Shown: positions 1-7,486 of the stretch, piece after piece | Layout: every line of letters begins with the position of its first letter | Position numbering within the stretch: the first letter of the stretch is position 1 | Source: Eubacterium sp. | GTDB taxonomy: Bacteria > Bacillota > Clostridia > Lachnospirales > Lachnospiraceae | DNA length: 11,155 nucleotides | NCBI GenBank assembly: GCA_021442545.1 | Contig: JABUSX010000141.1 | Coordinates: 1-11,155 of the forward strand | Direction of reading: 5' to 3' | Translations under genes and position numbers: made by a program | Notes under the pieces: generated by a model | Database searches by the model: none | The model's input: only the letters and a program-made list of their open reading frames with translations | What the model was told of the DNA's origin: nothing

Positions 1-543
1 ACGGATGTTTCCGTGAGCCTGTCTGCCGCATCGGAAACGGAAGCGGTTTCGCAAAGCGTTTATGAGCCGGAGGAACCTCCGGAACCGATCTGGGTTCATG
101 TCTGCGGTGCCGTGGAACGGCCCGGTGTCTATGAGCTGGAGCCGGGGAGCCGTGTGTTTGAAGCCATCAGGGCGGCCGGAGGTCTTAAGGAAGAGGCGGA
201 AGACCGCAGTCTGAATCAGGCAGCCCGGCTTACGGACGGCGAACAGATCACAGTCTTCACGGTCAGTGAGATCGAGGAGCAGGGCGGTATTTCTTCTGCT
301 TCGGTGAGTACCGGGCAGGAACGCTCAGGCGGAGCCGGAACGGGCGGGAGCGGAAAGGTAAATCTGAACACGGCCGGAGCCGAAGAACTGAAAACACTTC
401 CGGGAATCGGCGAGGTGCGTGCTGCTGCAATTCTTTTATGGCGCGAAACAAACGGGCCGTTTATGATGGTCGAAGACATCATGCAGGTGGACGGCATCAA
501 GGAAAAGAGTTTTGAAAAGATAAAAGAGTATATTGAGGTTTGA
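1..543 (+). CDS. comEA: Competence protein ComEA, 5'-truncated by window edge
   Basis: This is the 3' part of a ComEA-type protein, the envelope receptor that binds double-stranded DNA and hands it to ComEC during transformation. The frame is open from base 1, and the N-terminal membrane anchor expected in this family is not present, so the true start lies upstream; an internal GTG at 13 is possible but unlikely. Visible parts, in order: a short acidic linker; an SLBB domain (about residues 30-90, containing WVHVCGAVERPGVYEL); a Gly/Ser-rich linker; and a C-terminal helix-hairpin-helix DNA-binding region (about residues 120-180, containing VNLNTA and LPGIGEVRA). SLBB followed by HhH is the standard ComEA arrangement. 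The stop at 541-543 lies only 2 bp before the response regulator start, so the two are very probably co-transcribed and translationally coupled. Confidence 0.93.
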   Translation, partial: TDVSVSLSAASETEAVSQSVYEPEEPPEPIWVHVCGAVERPGVYELEPGSRVFEAIRAAGGLKEEAEDRSLNQAARLTDGEQITVFTVSEIEEQGGISSASVSTGQERSGGAGTGGSGKVNLNTAGAEELKTLPGIGEVRAAAILLWRETNGPFMMVEDIMQVDGIKEKSFEKIKEYIEV

Positions 544-545
544 AT

Positions 546-1235
546 ATGGCGAACAAGGTTCTTGTGGTAGATGATGAAAAACTGATTGTAAAGGGGATCC
601 GCTTTTCCCTGGAACAGGACGGAATGGAAGTTTCCTGTGCCTATGACGGCGAAGAAGCACTGAACATGGCAAGGGAGAACGACTATGACATCATCCTGCT
701 GGATCTGATGCTTCCGAAAATGAGCGGTCTGGAGGTCTGCCAGCAGGTCCGTGAGTTTTCAAATGTTCCGATCATCATGCTGACGGCCAAGGGCGAAGAT
801 ATGGATAAGATCATGGGCCTTGAATACGGAGCAGATGATTACGTTACGAAACCCTTCAATATTCTCGAAGTCAAGGCCAGAATCAAAGCCATTATCCGCC
901 GTACAAGGCGTTCGGAAAGAAAAGAGGAACAGGAAAAGATCATTGAAATTGCCGATCTCCGGCTCGACTGCGACAGCCGTCGTGTATATATCGGAGACAG
1001 GGAAGTCAACCTTACCGCAAAGGAATTTGATGTTCTGCAGCTTCTTGTTTTTAATCCGAACAAAGTATACAGTCGTGAAAATCTGCTGAACATCGTCTGG
1101 GGATATGAATACCCCGGTGATGTGAGGACCGTCGATGTTCATATCCGCCGTCTTCGTGAAAAAATCGAATCCAATCCGTCTGATCCCCGTTATGTCCATA
1201 CCAAATGGGGTGTTGGCTATTACTTCCAGGCCTGA
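546..1235 (+). CDS. OmpR/PhoB-family response regulator
   Basis: A 229-residue DNA-binding response regulator that would be phosphorylated by the kinase encoded just downstream. The receiver domain (about 1-120) has the acidic pair D9-D10, the phospho-acceptor D53 in LLDLMLP, the switch threonine T80 and the invariant K102 in VTKPF. The C-terminal half (about 130-229) is an OmpR-type winged helix with the usual VDVHIRRLREKI recognition-helix motif. I chose ATG at 546 because GAGG at 535-538 sits 7 bp upstream and the protein then begins directly with the beta-1 strand (MANKVLVVDD); a TTG at 540 in the same frame would only add two residues. The gene lies 2 bp after comEA and 14 bp before the kinase. 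It resembles WalR/PhoP/MtrA regulators, but which subfamily cannot be settled by eye. Confidence 0.95.
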   Translation: MANKVLVVDDEKLIVKGIRFSLEQDGMEVSCAYDGEEALNMARENDYDIILLDLMLPKMSGLEVCQQVREFSNVPIIMLTAKGEDMDKIMGLEYGADDYVTKPFNILEVKARIKAIIRRTRRSERKEEQEKIIEIADLRLDCDSRRVYIGDREVNLTAKEFDVLQLLVFNPNKVYSRENLLNIVWGYEYPGDVRTVDVHIRRLREKIESNPSDPRYVHTKWGVGYYFQA

Positions 1236-1236
1236 C

Positions 1237-1240
1237 GGAG
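1237..1240 (+). promoter_or_regulatory. Ribosome binding site that sets the kinase start
   Basis: GGAG lies 9 bp upstream of TTG 1250 within a purine-rich run and overlaps the end of the response regulator gene. The earlier in-frame ATG at 1205 has no Shine-Dalgarno sequence and lies inside the regulator's conserved C-terminus. This favours the TTG start. Confidence 0.55.
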
Positions 1241-1249
1241 AGAGAAACG

Positions 1250-2707
1250 TTGGCGGCATCTTCTGTACGAACGCACACAGGTAAAAAATACACCTTTCTT
1301 CGAAGCATCCGGTTCCGGATCATGGTGCTTCTCTTTATTATGGGCATCGTGCCCACTCTCATTGCCGAAATCATAATTGTCAACAGTTATGAAAAAGAGG
1401 CCGTTTCCGCACGAACAGCCATTGTCAGAAATCAGTGCAATATCCTGGCAGATCAGCTGGAACGCCGGAATTATATGGAAAATACGGAAGATGACGTAAT
1501 AAACGGTGAATTTGATATGCTCACCGGCATTTACGGCGGCCGTATCCTGGTGATTAATCGTGACGGAAAAGTCATAAAGGATACCTATAATCTGGATCTC
1601 GGAAAATATTCTCTTTCCAAAGAAGTGATCGAGGCTCTCTCCGGCGTAGAGACCAGTCTGTATGATGACGAAAGTCAGTATATCGAGATGGCGGTCAGTA
1701 TCCGCGACGGCAATGAGAACGGCGGAAACACAAAGGGAGTGCTTCTGCTCAATGTTTCCACAGCCGAGATCAGCAATACGAAGAAAATGCTGCAGGAGAG
1801 AGGCACGCGCGTTCTGGGTATCGTGGTCGCCCTGACGCTGGTTCTGGGATTCCTGCTTTCCAAGATTCTGGTCAGACCCTTCCAGAAGGTCACGACGGCG
1901 ATCGAAGGCATCACGGACGGTTACCGGGATGAGGATATCTCCGTTACGGACTATACGGAAACAGAGCTGATCACGGATGCATTTAACCGGATGCTCTCCC
2001 GTGTTCGTTCGGTTGATGAATCCCGCGAAGAATTTGTTTCCAACGTTTCCCATGAATTAAAGACGCCGCTGGCATCCATGAAGGTTCTTGCCGATTCCAT
2101 CAATATGAACCCGAATGCCCCTCTGGAGCAGTATAAGGAGTTTATGCAGGATATTTCGGATGAAATCGACCGCGAGAACCAGATCATTTCGGATCTGCTG
2201 ACGATGGTCCGTATGGATAAAAAAGCGGCGGATATGAATATTGAGCAGATCAATATCAATGAGGAGCTGGAACAGATTCTGCGGCGGCTCGACCCGATCG
2301 CGGAAAAAGCCAATGTCGAACTGATACTGGATACATTCCGTTCGGTCACGGCTGAAGTGGACGAAACAAAGCTTTCTCTTGCATTGACCAACATTATTGA
2401 AAACGCGATCAAATATAATAAGCCGGAGGGCGGCTGGGTCCGCATATCGCTGAATTCGGACCGGAAGTATTTTTATATTACGATCGCAGATTCCGGAATC
2501 GGTATTCCGGAAGGGGATTTCAACAACATATTTGAACGATTCTACCGCGTGGACAAGAGCCATTCCCGGGAGATCGGCGGAACGGGACTCGGGCTTGCCA
2601 TTACAAAGAGTGCGATTGCCATGCATCGCGGTGCGATCCGCGTCAGCAGCAAGCTGAACGCAGGGACTACCTTCGCGATCCGTATTCCGCTTGTACATGT
2701 GCTGTAA
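1250..2707 (+). CDS. Membrane sensor histidine kinase (HAMP-HisKA-HATPase)
   Basis: A 485-residue sensor kinase, partner of the adjacent response regulator. From the chosen TTG start: a basic N-terminus; TM1 (about 24-46); an extracytoplasmic sensor region of about 140 residues; TM2 (about 188-208); a HAMP linker; the HisKA dimerisation helix with phospho-acceptor H268 in SHELKTPLAS; and an ATPase domain with the N box (N385 in NIIENAIKYN), G1 box (D414 in DSGIGIP), F box (FERFYRVDKSHS) and G2 box (GGTGLGL, 443-449). There is no room for a PAS domain between HAMP and HisKA, unlike WalK. All catalytic motifs are intact. The upstream in-frame ATG at 1205 would add 15 residues, overlap the regulator and lack a ribosome binding site. 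The next gene begins 12 bp after the stop, and it encodes an exported lipoprotein that could act on the sensor region. Confidence 0.95.
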   Translation: MAASSVRTHTGKKYTFLRSIRFRIMVLLFIMGIVPTLIAEIIIVNSYEKEAVSARTAIVRNQCNILADQLERRNYMENTEDDVINGEFDMLTGIYGGRILVINRDGKVIKDTYNLDLGKYSLSKEVIEALSGVETSLYDDESQYIEMAVSIRDGNENGGNTKGVLLLNVSTAEISNTKKMLQERGTRVLGIVVALTLVLGFLLSKILVRPFQKVTTAIEGITDGYRDEDISVTDYTETELITDAFNRMLSRVRSVDESREEFVSNVSHELKTPLASMKVLADSINMNPNAPLEQYKEFMQDISDEIDRENQIISDLLTMVRMDKKAADMNIEQININEELEQILRRLDPIAEKANVELILDTFRSVTAEVDETKLSLALTNIIENAIKYNKPEGGWVRISLNSDRKYFYITIADSGIGIPEGDFNNIFERFYRVDKSHSREIGGTGLGLAITKSAIAMHRGAIRVSSKLNAGTTFAIRIPLVHVL

Positions 2708-2719
2708 AGGCATTATTTT

Positions 2720-3691
2720 ATGAGGACTTCAGAACAGCTGATGAAAAAGGCGGCAAAACTGTTTATACGTCTCCGGATTCCGGCACTGCTTGCAGTGACG
2801 ATGCTGGCGGCTGCCTTTCTGTTTTCTGCCTGTCAGTTTCTTCCGAAATCTTCAGAGGAAACAGGTTTTTGCCTGTATGTCTTAAATCAGGAGGAAGACC
2901 AGCTGCAGACCGTTCCGTATACACCGCAGTCTGCGGATACGGAAGGACTGATCCGGGAAGTGATCGCACAGACGGAAAAAGTGCCGGAAGATAAGTCCCT
3001 TGCACGGCTGCTGCCGGAAGGCATATTTATTGAAGAGTACAGGCTGGAAGGAGCCGGATTGACGCTGGATTTTTCACCCGCCTATGCCGGAATGACCACC
3101 GGAAGGGAACTCCTCGTACGGGGAGGTGTTGTGCGGGAGTTTCTTCAGATCGCCGGTGTTGATTCCGTTTCTTTCACGGTGGCCGGAAAAGATCTGAAGG
3201 ATTCTTACGGGAAAACCATCGGTGAGATGACAAACAACAGCTTCATGGAAAACTCCTCTAAAACACTGAATTCATATCAGAACGGTGTGATGACTCTGTA
3301 TTTTACGGATTCTACCGGAAAGAGACTGCTTCCGGAAACCCGGAAAGTCGTTTATGTCAGCAATGAATCCCTGGAAAAGGCTGTTGTTCAGGAAATCATC
3401 AGGGGGCCTGTGATGCCCGGACGCTACCCGACTTTTGAAACGGGGACAGTCGTTCTCAGCGTCATTCGCCAGGACGATGTCTGCTACGTCAACTTTGCAA
3501 AAGGTGTCGGGTCTACGGTTCTGAATGTGAGTGAAGAAGTGCAGGTCTATTCGATCGTTGATTCCCTGGTTGATACCTGTGATGTGGAAAGAGTTGAAAT
3601 TTCCATTGAGGGGAAAAATGCCGGTGTCTTTTCGGCACAGATGCCGCTTAACGTGCAGTACGAAAAAAATTCCGATCTGATCGACCGCTGA
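2720..3691 (+). CDS. GerMN-domain lipoprotein
   Basis: A 323-residue exported lipoprotein. The N-terminus has basic residues, a hydrophobic helix (about 20-36) and a lipobox FSAC with the lipidated cysteine at C38. Two GerMN repeats follow: the first about residues 73-160 (LTLDFSPAY and the helix VVREFLQIAGV), the second about 212-300 (VCYVNFAKGV and VYSIVDSLV). GerMN domains are known from the spore germination protein GerM and from actinobacterial LpqB; they are thought to act in the cell envelope, with no enzymatic activity established. Its position 12 bp after the kinase suggests it belongs to the same transcription unit, and by analogy with LpqB it may modulate the kinase. The ATG at 2720 is preceded by AAAGG about 10 bp upstream; an in-frame ATG at 2741 is possible but has a worse site. 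Confidence 0.88.
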   Translation: MRTSEQLMKKAAKLFIRLRIPALLAVTMLAAAFLFSACQFLPKSSEETGFCLYVLNQEEDQLQTVPYTPQSADTEGLIREVIAQTEKVPEDKSLARLLPEGIFIEEYRLEGAGLTLDFSPAYAGMTTGRELLVRGGVVREFLQIAGVDSVSFTVAGKDLKDSYGKTIGEMTNNSFMENSSKTLNSYQNGVMTLYFTDSTGKRLLPETRKVVYVSNESLEKAVVQEIIRGPVMPGRYPTFETGTVVLSVIRQDDVCYVNFAKGVGSTVLNVSEEVQVYSIVDSLVDTCDVERVEISIEGKNAGVFSAQMPLNVQYEKNSDLIDR

Positions 3692-3824
3692 TCCTGCAGA
3701 CGGAAATCCTGCCGCAGAGCAGGAGATGCCGGTCGGCAGCAGAAATGCAGAATCATCTGCGGTCGGAAAATCTTTTGCCGGGCGGAGAGACCCGGGTCTT
3801 ACGCATACGTACCACTGAAATATT
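3692..3824 (+). promoter_or_regulatory. Structured intergenic leader before comEC
   Basis: This 133-bp gap is rich in inverted repeats. A perfect 6-bp stem TCCTGC/GCAGGA occurs at 3707-3724 with a 6-nt loop, TGCC/GGCA at 3727-3738, GCAGA/TCTGC at 3747-3760, and the 12-bp palindrome AGACCCGGGTCT at 3788-3799. None is followed by a long T run, so it is not an obvious intrinsic terminator. It could be an attenuator, processing region or operator. No clear promoter boxes were seen. Confidence 0.4.
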
Positions 3825-6443
3825 ATGAATAGGCGTCCCGTATGTCTGGTCTGTCTGATCTGGATCGGCTGTATTTTGGTGTGCCGTGCTGCAGGTCTGC
3901 CCTTGTTCGGAAAGCCGGAGCTGACCGCGGAAGAGGAAGCACTTCTTGCGGATGGCTGTACGGCTGTTGTCACGGGCAAGATTGCAGACCGGGATCCCGG
4001 TGATGAATACGTCCGCTATACGCTGGATAAGGCAGTGGTAATACTCCGGGGACGTAAGATTCCGTTCCGGCATCTTTTTCTTTATGCAGATACGGACGGG
4101 CAGTCAGAATCGTATTATTCTGTCGGTACGATCGTCTATGCTTCCGGAGAACTGACGCCGATCGCAGAGGCAGGAAATCCGGGACAGTTCGATGCCGCCG
4201 CCTACTATGCCTGCACGGGCTGTTATTACCGGATGTGGGCAGAAAAAACAGAGGTCATCCTTCAGGGCGGCGGTTTCAGAGAAAGCCTTCTTTCTCTGCG
4301 GGAGCGGACAATAAAACGAATCACACAGGTCATGCATGAGGAACCGGCCGGCATTCTGATCGCCATGCTGCTCGGGGATAAGGCCTTTCTCACCGATGAT
4401 ACGAAGATCCGTTTTCAGACAGGCGGCGTGCTTCACCTTCTGGTCATATCCGGACTTCACGTCATGCTTCTCGGAACCGCACTCCGTGAGATTCTTCTTC
4501 GCCTTCGGCTTCCCTGTGCGGCGGCAGATCTCTGTGCAGGGGGCATGATTATTTTTTATACCGTTTTTGTCGGATCCCCTGTTGCGGCAGTCCGGGCCTG
4601 CATCATGTTTCTGCTCTGTCTGCTGGCCCGTGTTTTCAGGCGGACCTATGATCCCCTTTCTGCAATGGCCTTTGCGGCTTTGTTCATGCTGATCCGTGAG
4701 CCCGGACTTTTGTTCCATGCGGGCTTCCGGCTGTCTTATGCGGCGGCTTTCGGCGCATCCGTTGTTTCTCCCGTGCTGTGCAGGCTGATGAAAGAGATAT
4801 CCGCCGGATTTTCGGATTCGAAAAATGCCGGATCAGATCGATCCGGATATAAAAAACCGGAAAATGGACCTGCGGGAGAAACAGAAAATACCGGATTTGT
4901 CCCGGCGGGTTTCATAAGCCGCCTGCGGAACATGCTGAGCAGGCAGAAAGAGGCCTCTGTGTCGTGGCTGGCGATCCAGCTCTGCACCCTTCCCCTTGTG
5001 GCCGGCTATTACTGCGAGATCCCGGTCTGGAGCCTCCCGGTCAATCTTCTGCTTGTCCCCTGGGTGCAGTATATTCTGATCATAGGTGTGGCGGGAGGTC
5101 TTGCGTGCATCTTTTTCCCGGCAGCTGCCGGCATTCTTCTTTTTCCGGCCGACCTTGGCCTTAGCCTCTTTAACGTAGTGCTGGAATGGTTTCTGAAGCT
5201 TCCCGGAGGAACCTGGATCTGCGGGGAACCTTCTGCCGTTCAGATGGCAGGCTTTTATCTTCTTTTTGCTGCAGCGATGATTCTGCTGGTACGGAAGAAG
5301 AAAAGGATAAGCAAACAGAAAAATAAGGAGATGGTATCCCGAAGAGCAAAAGAAAAAGGCCTCAGAAGACCGAAAGAAAGACTGCATCGAAAAGGAGCAG
5401 CGTTTATTTTTCTGCTGCTGGGGGCGGCCTGTTTTTTTCTGTTCTTCCGGCTTCCCGAAGGCGTTTCGCTGACGATGCTCGACGTCGGTCAGGGAGACTG
5501 TCTGGTGATCCGTCAGGGCGGAACCGTCTTTCTTTTCGACGGGGGCAGTACAAATGTCAGGAATCCCGGTGCAAACCGGATCCTGCCGTACTGCAAAAGC
5601 CAGGGGATCCGCAGAATAGAGGGTATTTTTGTATCTCACGACGACGATGATCATATGAACGGAATCGAAGAGATCCTGCGCCTGTCGGCTGAAAACAAAA
5701 CGAGTCTGCAGGTCGGTTATCTGTTTCTTCCGGACTGGATGTGCGGAACAGAAGGGGGAAAACGCCTGATTTCTGAATGCGCGGCAGCAAAAGTCAAGGT
5801 GCGGACGCTGGTCCGCGGGGACAGCTTTAAGGTGAAAGATATGCAATTCTCTGTGCTGCATCCCTTTTCAGAAGACGGAACGGAAGAAAATGCATACCTG
5901 ATCCGGGAGGGAACAGGAGAAGGTCTGTTCGCGGTGCAGCCGGAAACGGAAGGACTTCAGTCGCCGGTTCGGGCGGGAACAGGAGAAGGTCTGTCCGCGG
6001 TGCAGCCGGAAACGGAAGGACTTCAGTCGCCGGTTCGGGCAGGATCAGGAGTGCGTTCATCACCGGCACGTGAAGGAAATGCGGGTTCTCTGGTTCTGGA
6101 AATGAAAGCATACGGGTGGAAGACACTGCTCACGGGAGATCTTGAAAAAGAAGGGGAAGAAGAGCTGATTCCATATCTTGGCCATGCGGATTGTCTGAAA
6201 GTGGGACACCACGGATCCCGAAATTCCACATCCGAAGAACTGCTCCGGCAGACAGAACCACATGCCGCGCTGATCTCGGCCCCGAAAAAAAGCACCTACG
6301 GGCATCCGCATGCAGAAACCCTGGAACGACTGGAAGAATACGGAGCAGAGATCTATATAACGAAGGACAGCGGAGCCATCCGCATGGAGATCCGCAGGGA
6401 AGGGGTGAGGATCCGGGAGTATCATCCGACGGAAAGATCATGA
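3825..6443 (+). CDS. comEC: ComEC/Rec2 DNA-uptake channel with metallo-beta-lactamase domain
   Basis: An 872-residue polytopic membrane protein that forms the channel through which single-stranded DNA enters during transformation. An N-terminal hydrophobic segment precedes the soluble DUF4131/OB-like region (about 40-150). The Competence transmembrane domain (about 170-500) starts with the characteristic GVLHLLVISGLHV and SPVAAVRA motifs and contains an unusual Ser/Gly/Lys-rich insertion around 325-365. A basic cytoplasmic stretch (about 490-525) and another membrane helix lead to the metallo-beta-lactamase-like domain (about 545-865), with metal-ligand motifs SHDDDDHMNG (H605-H610), D772 in LLTGDLE, and H795/H796 in GHHGSRNS, so the nuclease-like site looks intact. 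A tandem duplication of 22 residues lies in this domain. There is no strong ribosome binding site before ATG 3825, and an in-frame stop at 3816 rules out earlier starts. Confidence 0.93.
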   Translation: MNRRPVCLVCLIWIGCILVCRAAGLPLFGKPELTAEEEALLADGCTAVVTGKIADRDPGDEYVRYTLDKAVVILRGRKIPFRHLFLYADTDGQSESYYSVGTIVYASGELTPIAEAGNPGQFDAAAYYACTGCYYRMWAEKTEVILQGGGFRESLLSLRERTIKRITQVMHEEPAGILIAMLLGDKAFLTDDTKIRFQTGGVLHLLVISGLHVMLLGTALREILLRLRLPCAAADLCAGGMIIFYTVFVGSPVAAVRACIMFLLCLLARVFRRTYDPLSAMAFAALFMLIREPGLLFHAGFRLSYAAAFGASVVSPVLCRLMKEISAGFSDSKNAGSDRSGYKKPENGPAGETENTGFVPAGFISRLRNMLSRQKEASVSWLAIQLCTLPLVAGYYCEIPVWSLPVNLLLVPWVQYILIIGVAGGLACIFFPAAAGILLFPADLGLSLFNVVLEWFLKLPGGTWICGEPSAVQMAGFYLLFAAAMILLVRKKKRISKQKNKEMVSRRAKEKGLRRPKERLHRKGAAFIFLLLGAACFFLFFRLPEGVSLTMLDVGQGDCLVIRQGGTVFLFDGGSTNVRNPGANRILPYCKSQGIRRIEGIFVSHDDDDHMNGIEEILRLSAENKTSLQVGYLFLPDWMCGTEGGKRLISECAAAKVKVRTLVRGDSFKVKDMQFSVLHPFSEDGTEENAYLIREGTGEGLFAVQPETEGLQSPVRAGTGEGLSAVQPETEGLQSPVRAGSGVRSSPAREGNAGSLVLEMKAYGWKTLLTGDLEKEGEEELIPYLGHADCLKVGHHGSRNSTSEELLRQTEPHAALISAPKKSTYGHPHAETLERLEEYGAEIYITKDSGAIRMEIRREGVRIREYHPTERS
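5910..6041 (+). repeat. 66-bp tandem duplication inside comEC
   Basis: Two head-to-tail units of 66 bp (5910-5975 and 5976-6041) differ at only two bases; one change turns Phe into Ser and the other is silent. Each encodes 22 residues starting GTGEGL and ending QSPVRA. A degraded third start (GSG...) follows at 6042. The unit length keeps the reading frame, so the channel protein merely gains a loop (residues about 696-739) between the LHP strand and the NAGSLVLEM strand of the metallo-beta-lactamase domain. Confidence 0.93.
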
Positions 6444-6449
6444 ACGGGA

Positions 6450-6612
6450 GCCTCTCATCTGTCATGATCAGGAACCATTACGAACATTCATGCACCGGCG
6501 GCACTATAAAAAGTTTCTCAACTGTTATGACCCGGAACCATTACGAATATTCATATGCCGGCATCGTCATAAAAAGTTTCTCAACTGTTATGATCCGAAA
6601 CCGTTACGAACG
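6450..6612. repeat. Intergenic 63-bp tandem repeats
   Basis: Between the convergent comEC and Nudix genes, a unit recurs at a 63-bp period. The anchor GTYATGAYC occurs at 6461, 6524 and 6587, each followed by an AACCATTACGAA-like stretch; the long AAAAAGTTTCTCAACT segment occurs twice (6508 and 6571). The first copy is diverged at its left end and the third is cut off near 6612. The rest of the gap to 6658 shows only a small CGGC-AGA-GCCG hairpin at 6611-6621. Confidence 0.9.
6567..6593 (-). terminator. Possible hairpin terminator for the Nudix gene (duplicated)
   Basis: The segment folds as TCATAA-AA-AGTT, loop TCTC, AACT-G-TTATGA. Read on the minus strand, the loop becomes GAGA, a GNRA tetraloop, and the downstream arm runs AACTTTTTATGA, giving a U-rich tail just after the inner stem. 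It lies about 65 nt past the Nudix stop. A second, slightly weaker copy lies at 6504-6530. The stem is short and AT-rich, so termination activity is a guess. Confidence 0.4.
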
Positions 6613-6658
6613 GCAGAGCCGGATCTTTCATATATCTGTATCAGGATATTCTGCAGGC

Positions 6659-7267
6659 TTATATTTCAAGAAAAGAGAAAGGCTCCTGATCATGAAGAAA
6701 ATGAACGAGGTGATGAGCGCAGTTTGCCGATACGTGTTCTTCCCGCAGAATGCGCCGCACTTCCTCTCTGTCTGCCAGCACGACTTCGATATCTTCCGAA
6801 TCTTCCAGAAATGTATTTGTGGGTGTTCCCTCCGCATAGCCGTATACGATAGCACAGGATTCGTCGGTCATGCCGATCGTCTGGAAACGGGGCAGTTCAT
6901 AAAGGGGATCCGGCTGCAGCGGGTGAAAGGTGAGACCGGTTTCTTCTTTCAATTCCCGGACCGCGGCTTCCCTATAGGTTTCACCGGCGTCCACGATACC
7001 GGACGGGAATTCATAAACATAATCGTCCAGGGGGTAGCGGTATTGACGGACCAGAACCGTGCGGTCCGCGTCTTTTCCGTATAAGGCGTAGATGGTAACA
7101 CCGTCAGGCGTATTCTTCCGCGTCATCATCTTCAGAGCATCAATATTTTCGGCACGTGATGCGAGGTAGTATTCCTTGTTCCGGCCGGAGCGGGTGGAAG
7201 CCTGAAGCGTATAATAATTCAGAAAACGGTTGTAGGTGTCCTGACGGATCTCCTTGATTTTTTTCAT
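6659..7267 (-). CDS. Nudix hydrolase, ADP-ribose pyrophosphatase-like
   Basis: A 202-residue cytoplasmic Nudix enzyme. The Nudix box is complete and matches GX5EX7REUXEEXGU: G(IVDAG)E(TYREAAV)REL followed by KEETGL at about residues 90-112, including the glutamates that bind catalytic Mg2+. The preceding VRQYRYPLDDYVYEFPSG stretch is typical of the ADP-ribose pyrophosphatase branch (NudF/NUDT5-like), which splits ADP-ribose to AMP and ribose 5-phosphate; the substrate is inferred, not shown. ATG at 7267 has GGGA about 10 bp upstream. It is the only minus-strand gene in the window, convergent with comEC and divergent from dapA, and so is probably transcribed on its own. Both of its flanks carry tandem repeats. 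Confidence 0.93.
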   Translation of the reverse strand: MKKIKEIRQDTYNRFLNYYTLQASTRSGRNKEYYLASRAENIDALKMMTRKNTPDGVTIYALYGKDADRTVLVRQYRYPLDDYVYEFPSGIVDAGETYREAAVRELKEETGLTFHPLQPDPLYELPRFQTIGMTDESCAIVYGYAEGTPTNTFLEDSEDIEVVLADREEVRRILREEHVSANCAHHLVHFLHDQEPFSFLEI

Positions 7268-7340
7268 AGCGGTTCTGTCCCTTTTCAGATGATTTCAAAG
7301 CTGTTTTCAGAAATAGAATTGATTTAAGTAATATCTGTTC

Positions 7341-7486
7341 CTGAGCCGGCCCGTGTTTACAGGGGTCAGCTTCTTTCTGTCCCTGAGCCGTCCAGTGTTC
7401 ATGACGGTCAGTTTCTTCCTGCCCAGGAACCGGCCTGTGTTCATGGGGGGTCAGGCTTCTTCCGGTCCCGGAGCCGGCCGGTGACT
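7341..7486. repeat. Degenerate 42-44-bp tandem repeat array
   Basis: Three full units and part of a fourth lie in the 402-bp gap between Nudix and dapA: 7341-7382, 7383-7424, 7425-7468 and 7469-7486. The shared core is approximately AGCCGGCC-N-GTGTTCA, then GGTCAG and CTTCTTCC. The first two units match at 32 of 42 positions. There is no convincing gene here. On the minus strand a 14-residue repeat would be encoded, but that frame runs into the Nudix gene and has no recognisable features. The remainder of the gap, 7268-7340, is AT-rich and presumably holds the Nudix promoter, though I could not pick clear boxes. Confidence 0.85.

Noticed and set aside
3753..4073. Minus-strand frame overlapping the comEC 5' end
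   Set aside because: No family features, and it is antisense to the conserved N-terminal region of ComEC.
6440..7084. Plus-strand open frame starting ATG 6440, overlapping the comEC stop by ATGA, with 21-residue repeats
   Set aside because: Most of it is antisense to the Nudix gene, whose catalytic motif is complete; the repeats come from the 63-bp DNA repeat, whose length is a multiple of three.
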